The notes under the pieces: generated by a model | Databases searched by the model: none | Told to the model about the DNA's origin: nothing | Seen by the model: only the letters and a program-made list of their open reading frames with translations | Source: Thermoplasmata archaeon | Lineage (GTDB): Archaea > Thermoplasmatota > DTKX01 > GCA-020343715 | DNA length: 5,856 bases | Direction: 5' to 3' | Assembly: GCA_020343715.1 (NCBI GenBank) | Contig: CP070808.1 | Location: 252,726 to 258,581 of the forward strand | Part shown: positions 1 to 5,629 of the stretch, one piece after another | Numbering within the stretch: position 1 is the first letter of the stretch | Layout: every line of letters starts with the position of its first letter | Translations under genes and position numbers: made by a program

Positions 1-2751
1 AACAACGTCTACTTCTTCGACAACTCGAGGCGCATCAAGCGATTCGCATGGAAGTACAGGTTCGACAACTCCACCTCGGCCGTGGCGATGTCCAAGAAGG
101 GCAACTACATACTGGCGGGGTCGGACGACCATGGCATCTACGCCCTGGACTCCGACGGCCAGCTGATGTGGAAGCACACCGCGAAGGGGGCCATCACTTC
201 CACCTCGGTGTCCAAGTTCGCCGACTACCTCGTGGCAGGCTCCCAGGACGGCAACATCTACTGCTTCAACATCGGAGGGAAGGAGACGTGGGCCCAACCC
301 ACGGGAGGCTCCGTGGTATCGGTGGGGGTCGACCTTCGGGGCACCACCATCGTGGGATACTCCCAGGACGGGAACCTCTACTGCCTCGACGAGCGAGGCA
401 CGTTGCTCTGGAAGCTCCACACCGGCGACCCCGAGGGCAGGGTATCCATCACCGATGACGGTGGGCTGATAATGTGCCTCGTCGGCGACGGCCGCAACTT
501 CGTGGTCACCAGGGAGGGCGGCCTGCTCATGGAGTTCCAAACCCGGGAGAGCACCTGGGGCGCGATGTTCGCGGGTGACGGCGAGAACTTCATCACCGTA
601 GGAGCCAGGATAATCAATTTCTTCGACACCAGGCCAGCGGTAGTCAGCCTCATCCAGAGCTGCCGGGAGGCGATCAAGAGGGCCAACCGCCAGGGCTCCG
701 ACATCCAGGACGCCATGGACCTGCAGAAGCACGCCGTCCAGGCCTACAAGGCCCACGACTACGTGGAGGTCTTCGAATCCTTGGTGGAGGTGGAGGACGC
801 CCTCCAGGAGAGCAAGCAGGCGGCGGACGAGATGCGCTCCGTGAGGAACGATGCCTCCAAGACCATCAACATCCTCCAGACGAGACTGGAGGAGGCGAAG
901 GAGCTCTCCATCGACACCAAGTACCTGAAGCGAGAGATAGACTCCGCCATGGAGGCCTTCCGCGACGGGGACTACGAGAAGGCCCTGGAGATCGCCAGGG
1001 GAGCCGAGCCGATCCTCCAGGACATCGGGAAGGCCGTCAAGATGCGCCAGCGGGCGAAGTACGCCCTCGAGCAGGCCCAACGGGAGTTCTCGAAGGCCCA
1101 GATGTACGACGACGTGCGTCTGGACGAGGTGGAGAAGTACCTGGGTCGGGCCATGAAGGCCTTCGAGAGCGGCAACTTCCAATCATGCCTCGAGTACAGC
1201 TCCCTGGCCTACGAGTTCCTCCTCAAGGCCAAGAGCAAGTCGCCCAAGGCCATCGAGAAGGAGCTCAAGCGGGCGAAGGAGCTCATCGCCCAGGGCGATA
1301 TCAAGGAGAACGCCAACACCATAGAGGGGGCGCTGCTCAACGCCATCACCCACTACATGGAGGCCTCCGACTTCGCCTCCCTGGGCTCGTGCTACGAGAC
1401 GCTGGGGAACTACTGGAAGGCGAAGGAATCGGGCGACGTGGGCGAGCGGGTCTACCGTAGCTCGATGGAGGCGGCCATCTACGCGTACTACGACTCGGGT
1501 GACCTGGAGCGCTGCGTGCTGCTGGCCAAGGAGATAGGGAACTTCCGCGCCGCAGCCAAGTACCAAGAGGTGGCCAAGAACCCCGAGCAGGCCAAGGCCC
1601 TCTGGGAGATCGTCGAGACCCGCGAGGCCGAGGAGGAGGCCGCGGTCAAGGAGCGGGGCGAGCCCGCCCGCAAGGAGGCGGAGGTGCTCACGGAGACCCA
1701 CAAGCCCTTCGAGGCGGCCACCGCGTTGGCCAAGGCGGGTCTCTACGACGAGGCCGCCGAGGTGCTCAGGGGCGAGTCCGACCTGAGGTCTGTGCTGTTC
1801 CTCACCAGGATCCTCCACCAGCAGTCGGACTACGACCGGCTGGTGGGCGTCCTCAACTCCACCGAGTCCTCCTTGCGCTACGAGCTGGCCCACGGCAACA
1901 CCGGCGTCATGTCAGCCTACGGCACCGTCCTGCTGGGCCACGAGTACCTGGCCGGACTGTTGAGCATGGGCAAGGAGTCGGAGCGGGTGCGCGAGGAGAT
2001 CGCACACTTCGCGTCGGACTACCTGTCCCGGGTGGCGTCCAAGGAGGCCACCGCAGAGGAGGTATCCGACGGCGTGGTGGTCTACCACTACCTGAAGGAG
2101 CACAACCGTGAGGACCTGCTCCGCCTCATCAGGACCCGGAGCGGTCCCCTTTGGGAGCTCCTGGAGACCCTGGAGGACCGGCTGGAGAAGAAGGACCTAC
2201 GGGGCTTCAAGCAGTTCTTGCAGGTGTTCTGGTCCGAGTTCGTGCCCAAGTACTATCCCGTCATGAGCCCCCTGCCCCAGGTGATGCCTCCCAAGCACGT
2301 GGTGATGGGCTTCCAGCAGCTGTTCCCGTTCAACGTGATGGGCCGGATCCACGAGCTTTACAGCATCTACCTCAACCGTGACTACTTCGTTAACATGAAG
2401 AACACGGCGGACCAGCTGCTCATTGACGAGAAGTACGACGAGGCGGGCCCTATGTACGAGGAGATGCTCGAGCTGGACAAGTTCGCCTACATCTCCACCA
2501 AGGAGGTGCGCATCCGACTTGCTGGCGCGCTCCTGGGCCTGGACCGGAGGGCCGATGCCGAGGCGGCCCTAGAACCCATCCAGCTGACCCTGGAGGAGGG
2601 CTTCAGCCAGCTGGAGACCATCCCCGGCCTGGAGACGGTGGTTGACCGGCATCGCAGCTTCGGCCTGGAGGGCCAGAACTGTCCCAACTGCGGCACCGAG
2701 GTGCCCAAGGTGGCGGTGCGCTGCTACAAGTGCGGGACCAAGCTCCTGTAG
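1..2751 (+). CDS. Beta-propeller (PQQ/WD40-like) / TPR-like alpha-solenoid protein with C-terminal zinc ribbon, 5' partial
   Basis: The reading frame is open from base 1, so the start codon lies upstream; 916 residues are visible, numbered here from base 1. Residues 1-210 form about five beta-propeller repeats. The core G-x-(I/L)-Y-x-(L/F)-(D/N)-x-x-G recurs at residues 45, 84 and 124, with a degenerate copy at 164, a 39-40 residue period, and the first three are followed by Trp (57, 97, 137). Residues 212 to about 880 are almost wholly helical, with coiled-coil-like stretches and TPR-like hairpins (245-269, 316-337, 384-407). The tail is a zinc ribbon, C894-x2-C897-x10-C908-x2-C911, ending five residues before the TAG stop. 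No membrane segment is visible; a signal peptide cannot be judged. The family is not one I can name. The architecture suggests a large cytoplasmic scaffold for protein interactions rather than an enzyme. PQQ-like and WD40-like repeats cannot be separated reliably by eye. The architecture is clear; the function is unknown. Confidence 0.88.
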   Translation, partial: NNVYFFDNSRRIKRFAWKYRFDNSTSAVAMSKKGNYILAGSDDHGIYALDSDGQLMWKHTAKGAITSTSVSKFADYLVAGSQDGNIYCFNIGGKETWAQPTGGSVVSVGVDLRGTTIVGYSQDGNLYCLDERGTLLWKLHTGDPEGRVSITDDGGLIMCLVGDGRNFVVTREGGLLMEFQTRESTWGAMFAGDGENFITVGARIINFFDTRPAVVSLIQSCREAIKRANRQGSDIQDAMDLQKHAVQAYKAHDYVEVFESLVEVEDALQESKQAADEMRSVRNDASKTINILQTRLEEAKELSIDTKYLKREIDSAMEAFRDGDYEKALEIARGAEPILQDIGKAVKMRQRAKYALEQAQREFSKAQMYDDVRLDEVEKYLGRAMKAFESGNFQSCLEYSSLAYEFLLKAKSKSPKAIEKELKRAKELIAQGDIKENANTIEGALLNAITHYMEASDFASLGSCYETLGNYWKAKESGDVGERVYRSSMEAAIYAYYDSGDLERCVLLAKEIGNFRAAAKYQEVAKNPEQAKALWEIVETREAEEEAAVKERGEPARKEAEVLTETHKPFEAATALAKAGLYDEAAEVLRGESDLRSVLFLTRILHQQSDYDRLVGVLNSTESSLRYELAHGNTGVMSAYGTVLLGHEYLAGLLSMGKESERVREEIAHFASDYLSRVASKEATAEEVSDGVVVYHYLKEHNREDLLRLIRTRSGPLWELLETLEDRLEKKDLRGFKQFLQVFWSEFVPKYYPVMSPLPQVMPPKHVVMGFQQLFPFNVMGRIHELYSIYLNRDYFVNMKNTADQLLIDEKYDEAGPMYEEMLELDKFAYISTKEVRIRLAGALLGLDRRADAEAALEPIQLTLEEGFSQLETIPGLETVVDRHRSFGLEGQNCPNCGTEVPKVAVRCYKCGTKLL

Positions 2752-2781
2752 GCCTCGTTTAGGCCCGCCTGATACCCAGGC
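2751..2781 (+). terminator. Two tandem mini-hairpins after the propeller/TPR gene (possible 3' end signal)
   Basis: Two perfect inverted repeats lie side by side immediately after the stop codon. The first is GGCCT-CGTTT-AGGCC (2751-2765) and the second is GCCTG-ATACC-CAGGC (2767-2781). Each has a 5-bp stem and a 5-base loop. There is no long T tract, which archaeal termination usually needs, so the role as a terminator is only a guess. The stems are short enough to arise by chance in GC-rich DNA. Confidence 0.25.
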
Positions 2782-2785
2782 CCAA

Positions 2786-2795
2786 CCTATTTATC
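2786..2795 (+). promoter_or_regulatory. Archaeal TATA-box-like element for the COG2403 gene
   Basis: The stretch CCTATTTATC is the most AT-rich part of an otherwise GC-rich gap. It is preceded by CCCAA, a weak candidate for a BRE. Placing transcription start about 25-27 bases downstream gives a start near 2815-2818 and a leader of about 26-29 bases that includes the Shine-Dalgarno site. This suggests the NTPase gene can be transcribed independently of the upstream gene. Confidence 0.5.
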
Positions 2796-2830
2796 GCCGA
2801 ATTCCGATGACGTGGAACCCTGCACCGCAA

Positions 2831-2839
2831 GGGAGGTGG
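2831..2839 (+). promoter_or_regulatory. Strong Shine-Dalgarno site deciding the GTG start at 2844
   Basis: GGGAGGTGG contains the archaeal consensus GGAGGTG and sits 4 bases before GTG at 2844. This supports that GTG over the in-frame ATG at 2868, which would cut into the first beta strand of the N-terminal nucleotide-binding fold. Confidence 0.8.
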
Positions 2840-2843
2840 ACCG

Positions 2844-4160
2844 GTGAAGAGGAAGCGTGTGGTCATCATGGGCGCCGCTGGGCGTGACTTCCACAACTAC
2901 AACGTGTTCTTTCGAGACGTTGAGGAGTACCAGGTTGTCGCGTTCACTGCGACGCAGATACCTAACATAGAGGGCCGGACGTACCCGCCGGTCCTGGCGG
3001 GCGACCTCTACCCCGAGGGGATCCCCATCATACCCGAGGAGGACCTGGAGGACCTCATAGCCCAGGAGGACGTGGACATCGTGGTGTTCTCGTACTCGGA
3101 CATCAGCCACGAGACGGTGATGCACCTGGCGTCCCGGACCATGGCCGCGGGGGCCAGCTTCATGCTGTTGGGCCACGACAAGACCGCCATCAGGTCCTCC
3201 AAGCCCGTGGTGGCCGTCTGCGCCGCAAGGACCGGCTCGGGAAAGTCCCAGACCACGCGGGCCGTCGCCTCGATCCTCAAGGACCTGGGTATGCGCATCG
3301 CGGTGATCCGCCATCCCATGCCGTACGGCGACCTGGCGAAGCAGGCGGTCCAGCGCTTCGAGACCTACGCGGACCTGGACCTTCACGACACCACCATCGA
3401 GGAGCGGGAGGAGTACGAGCCCCACATCGACGCCGGGAACCTGGTTTTCGCTGGTGTGGATTACGAGGCCATCCTCCGGGAGGCCGAGGAATCCGCCGAC
3501 GTGATCCTCTGGGACGGGGGCAACAACGACTCCTCTTTCTACAAGACGGACCTCTATATCACCATCCTGGACGCCCTGCGCCCTGGTCACTCGACGTCCT
3601 ACCATCCGGGGGAGGTGAACCTCCGGCTGGCGGACGTGCTGATCATCAACAAGATAGACTCGGCCGACCCGGAGGACATAACCTCCGTCGAGCAGATCGC
3701 GGCGGAGTACAACCCCATCGCCGAGGTGATCCTGGCCAGGAGCCCTGTTCGACTCGATGACCCGGAGGCCGTCCTGGGCAAGCGGGTGCTGGTCATCGAG
3801 GACGGACCCACCCTGACCCACGGAGGTATGACCTTCGGGGCCGGTTACGTGGCCGCCAAGACGGCAGGGGCGGAGAGCATAGTCGACCCGCGCCCCTACG
3901 CCACCGGCTCCATCAAGGGGGTCTTCCACAAGTACGCCCACCTGAAGGACGTCCTGCCCGCCATGGGCTACGGGGACGAGCAGGTCAAGGAGCTGGAGGA
4001 CACCATCAACGCCGTACCATGCGACGTGGTGGTGGCAGGCACCCCCATCGACATCACCAGGATAATCCAGGTCAACAAGCCGATGGTCAGGGCCAGGTAC
4101 GACCTGGGCGAGGTGGGGGCCGGCAGGCTCAAGGCCCATATCGAGAGGATACTGAGCTAG
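2844..4160 (+). CDS. COG2403-family P-loop NTPase (predicted GTPase / cyclic 2,3-diphosphoglycerate synthase-like)
   Basis: A complete 438-residue cytoplasmic protein starting at GTG after a strong Shine-Dalgarno site. The N-terminal Rossmann-like part opens with VVIMGAAGRDFHNYN (6-20), followed by TYPPVLAGDLYPEG (46-59). The NTPase core has a Walker A loop AARTGSGKSQTT (127-138, K134 and S135), then RHPMPYGDL (156-164), an EEREEYEPH block (187-195), a Walker-B-like ILWDGGNND (221-229, D224) and NKID (269-272), which resembles the guanine-specificity motif of GTPases. Conserved C-terminal blocks are EDGPTLTHGGM (319-329), DPRPYATGSI (348-357) and AGTPIDITRI (398-407). These blocks match COG2403 as I remember it; length is normal and nothing is broken. 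Databases often name such proteins cyclic 2,3-diphosphoglycerate synthase, which makes an archaeal osmolyte/phosphate store from 2,3-diphosphoglycerate and ATP. The family also occurs in organisms not known to make it, so the fold and NTPase assignment are firm and the substrate is not. It ends 12 bases from the convergent gene on the other strand. Confidence 0.92.
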   Translation: MKRKRVVIMGAAGRDFHNYNVFFRDVEEYQVVAFTATQIPNIEGRTYPPVLAGDLYPEGIPIIPEEDLEDLIAQEDVDIVVFSYSDISHETVMHLASRTMAAGASFMLLGHDKTAIRSSKPVVAVCAARTGSGKSQTTRAVASILKDLGMRIAVIRHPMPYGDLAKQAVQRFETYADLDLHDTTIEEREEYEPHIDAGNLVFAGVDYEAILREAEESADVILWDGGNNDSSFYKTDLYITILDALRPGHSTSYHPGEVNLRLADVLIINKIDSADPEDITSVEQIAAEYNPIAEVILARSPVRLDDPEAVLGKRVLVIEDGPTLTHGGMTFGAGYVAAKTAGAESIVDPRPYATGSIKGVFHKYAHLKDVLPAMGYGDEQVKELEDTINAVPCDVVVAGTPIDITRIIQVNKPMVRARYDLGEVGAGRLKAHIERILS

Positions 4161-4172
4161 GATGCCCCGGTC

Positions 4173-4185
4173 TCACGCGTCGTGA
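4173..4185. other. Small hairpin at the convergent gene junction
   Basis: TCACG-CGT-CGTGA is a perfect 5-bp inverted repeat with a 3-base loop. It covers the stop codon and last codons of the minus-strand gene and lies 12 bases beyond the stop of the plus-strand gene. It could slow both converging polymerases, but it is short and lies mostly in coding sequence, so it may be chance. Confidence 0.2.
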
Positions 4186-5540
4186 ATCGAGGTCCTGCTC
4201 ATCTTTGCCCTTTCCTTCTTCCAACGCTCGTCAGCCTCAGCCGATTCGCGGCGACGCCGGTCCACCTGGCCGATGATGCGCTGGGCGTCCTCGGCGTAGG
4301 GACTGTCGGGGTCGGTGCGCAGCGCCTGCTGGGCGTGGTAGAAGGCGTAGGTGTGGTTGCCCATCCCCAGGGCCGCCTTCGCCTTGGCCAGGCCCTTCTG
4401 TATCGTGAAGGCCTTGTCGAAGCAGCTGACGCAGAGGGGGAGCTCGAACCTCCAGTCGTAGTAGTAGGGCGCGTCCACCTCGCCCGAGGTCTTGATCTCG
4501 CACGTCTCGCAGGCCACCGTACCGCAGTCGGTGCAGGTGAGCAGTCGGTTCCGGGCCGTTATGCGCCTCCCGCAGCGGGGGCACAGGTCCGAGGCGGAGG
4601 CCATGTGCTCGAAGCCATCGATGTGCAGCTCGAGGCCGGTGTCCGAGGGCCACCTGTGGGAGTGGGCCAGGCCGGTCATCCCCTCGTCGGTCTCCGTCTC
4701 GCCCACCGTGGCCTCGCCCTCGTCGGAGATGTCCATCTCGTGCTCGTAGGTGAGCTTGGGCTTCTCCCGCTCCTCCTCCTTTCCCTCCTCCGTCGCTACC
4801 GGGACGGCCTCCATGGCGCCGTCCATCGGCTCCATCAGGTGGGTCGGGAACTCCCCGCCGGACTTCGGGATGTGCCCGGGCCTTCCCTCCACCACCACGT
4901 CCTCGACGGTCTCCGGCACCGGTTCCGGCTCAGGAGCTGGTTCGGCAGGCACCGGTGACGCCACGGGCGCGGGAGGGGGCGCGACCAGGGCGGCGGCCTC
5001 CGCTAGCATCTCCTCGGCGATGAGGTCCTCGGCCTCGGGTATGACGCCTGGCTCGGGCTCCGAAGGGACCCCCACGGCCTCCTCGTCCTCCCATTCCTCG
5101 CCCTCGTCGTCCTGGAGCGTCGCCATGTACTTGGTCAGGGCCGGTCGGGGCTCGGGGGGCGTGTCCCAGTGGTCCTCCTGAGGGGGCACGACCTCGTCGG
5201 AGGGACCCATCTCCATCGGCTCCATGTCCCGGTCCCACTCGAAGACCTCGAAGGCCTTGCGGGTGCTGGCCTCCCTGGTGGGGGTCAGTTCCCTCTTGTG
5301 GCCCAGGCGAGCCCTTCGCTTCCCGGGGGGTGACATGGCGGCGATTATGGATGCGTGCTTCCTCGAGATGTTGGCCGAGTAGGGGGACCTGTGCTGCGCC
5401 GTCTTGGCCTCGATGCGCTGGAGCAGCTTCTTGTCGTCGGTGGGAGGGGGCCTCCTGGAGATGAGCAGAGCGTCGATGTAGTCCTTCCGGCCCCGATCGC
5501 CCTTGTCTTCATCCTCGCCGTCCCGTGAGTGCCTGGCCAT
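4173..5540 (-). CDS. Uncharacterised protein with FYVE-like eight-cysteine zinc finger and C-terminal TPR-like segment
   Basis: A complete 455-residue protein of unknown family. Residues 1-100 are rich in Lys and Arg, with a possible short helix (YIDALLISRR, 21-30). Residues 105-300 are rich in Pro, Glu, Ala and Asp, including PAPEPEPVPE (201-210), and look disordered. The finger is C320-x2-C323-x12-C336-x2-C339-x4-C344-x2-C347-x22-C370-x2-C373, eight cysteines able to bind two zinc ions in a cross-brace. It is followed by FDKAF. Residues 381-420 look like one TPR hairpin (AKAKAALGMGNHTYAFYHAQQAL), then a charged helix. No signal peptide or membrane segment is seen. ATG at 5540 is chosen because it is the first in-frame start, has a Shine-Dalgarno-like GGGGGGAATC before it and suits the promoter spacing. 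It is convergent with the COG2403 gene and runs in the same direction as the partial gene upstream. A role as an adaptor or scaffold is inferred from architecture only; the finger could also be two independent zinc knuckles. Confidence 0.85.
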   Translation of the reverse strand: MARHSRDGEDEDKGDRGRKDYIDALLISRRPPPTDDKKLLQRIEAKTAQHRSPYSANISRKHASIIAAMSPPGKRRARLGHKRELTPTREASTRKAFEVFEWDRDMEPMEMGPSDEVVPPQEDHWDTPPEPRPALTKYMATLQDDEGEEWEDEEAVGVPSEPEPGVIPEAEDLIAEEMLAEAAALVAPPPAPVASPVPAEPAPEPEPVPETVEDVVVEGRPGHIPKSGGEFPTHLMEPMDGAMEAVPVATEEGKEEEREKPKLTYEHEMDISDEGEATVGETETDEGMTGLAHSHRWPSDTGLELHIDGFEHMASASDLCPRCGRRITARNRLLTCTDCGTVACETCEIKTSGEVDAPYYYDWRFELPLCVSCFDKAFTIQKGLAKAKAALGMGNHTYAFYHAQQALRTDPDSPYAEDAQRIIGQVDRRRRESAEADERWKKERAKMSRTSIHDA

Positions 5541-5545
5541 GCGCA

Positions 5546-5555
5546 GATTCCCCCC
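5546..5555 (-). promoter_or_regulatory. Shine-Dalgarno-like site for the FYVE-like finger gene
   Basis: Read on the minus strand, GGGGGGAATC matches 7 of 10 positions of GGAGGTGATC and ends 5 bases before the ATG at 5540. It is weaker than the site of the COG2403 gene but is the only purine-rich run at the right place. Confidence 0.45.
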
Positions 5556-5570
5556 TGGACAGGGTCGACC

Positions 5571-5578
5571 TTTTAAAT
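5571..5578 (-). promoter_or_regulatory. Proximal TATA-like element (alternative promoter)
   Basis: Minus-strand ATTTAAAA lies about 34 bases before the start codon. If used, transcription would begin near 5547 and give a leader of only about 7 bases, without the Shine-Dalgarno-like run, so translation would be nearly leaderless. It competes with the distal element as the main promoter. Confidence 0.35.
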
Positions 5579-5589
5579 GGCCCTACGGG

Positions 5590-5601
5590 TAGATATATCT
5601 A
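5590..5601 (-). promoter_or_regulatory. Distal TATA-like element within a perfect 12-bp palindrome
   Basis: TAGATATATCTA is a perfect 12-bp palindrome, flanked by GGGTA (5587-5591) and TACCC (5604-5608), which are also inverted. Its centre is about 55 bases before the start of the minus-strand gene. That predicts transcription start near 5569 and a leader of about 28 bases containing the Shine-Dalgarno-like site, much like the geometry at the COG2403 gene. The symmetry would also fit a dimeric repressor covering the TATA box, but no regulator is identified. Confidence 0.45.
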
Positions 5602-5609
5602 TGTACCCA

Positions 5610-5621
5610 CCCCGGCCGGGG
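5610..5621. repeat. Perfect 12-bp GC-only palindrome downstream of the partial minus-strand gene
   Basis: CCCCGGCCGGGG is its own reverse complement. It starts 8 bases past the stop codon of the partial minus-strand gene and 8 bases from the AT-rich palindrome. It might form a strong stem at that gene's 3' end, though no T tract directly follows on the minus strand, or it might be a binding site. A true stem would lose pairs to form a loop. Confidence 0.35.
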
Positions 5622-5629
5622 GACGGCCA

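Noticed and set aside
1183..1893. A 236-codon open frame on the minus strand inside the propeller/TPR gene
   Set aside because: Leu/Gly/Arg-rich shadow of the sense frame; no domain, no ribosome site, and the sense frame is clearly coding.
2868..2870. In-frame ATG as an alternative start for the COG2403 gene
   Set aside because: It would remove the first beta strand, and the strong Shine-Dalgarno site is spaced correctly for the GTG at 2844.
2807..2887. Possible 26-codon upstream frame overlapping the start of the COG2403 gene
   Set aside because: It has no Shine-Dalgarno site, and the predicted transcription start near 2815-2818 would exclude its ATG.
2787..4139. A 450-codon open frame on the minus strand opposite the COG2403 gene
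   Set aside because: Its product is low in diversity and rich in Val, Gly, Asp, His and Arg, as expected from the antisense of a GC-rich gene, while the plus-strand frame encodes a well-conserved family.
4421..4582. A true PI3P-binding FYVE domain
   Set aside because: The cysteine spacing matches, but the basic R(R/K)HHCR patch and the RVC motif needed for phosphoinositide binding are missing, so only FYVE-like is supported.
4182..4958. A 258-codon open frame on the plus strand opposite the finger gene
   Set aside because: The product is a Gly/Leu/Val/His-rich antisense shadow. The minus-strand frame has the ordered cysteine motif and TPR.
4750..5181. A Ser/Gly-rich open frame on the plus strand, resembling a low-complexity surface protein
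   Set aside because: It is the reverse of the Pro/Glu/Ala-rich linker of the minus-strand gene; the Ser and Gly runs are by-products of that composition.
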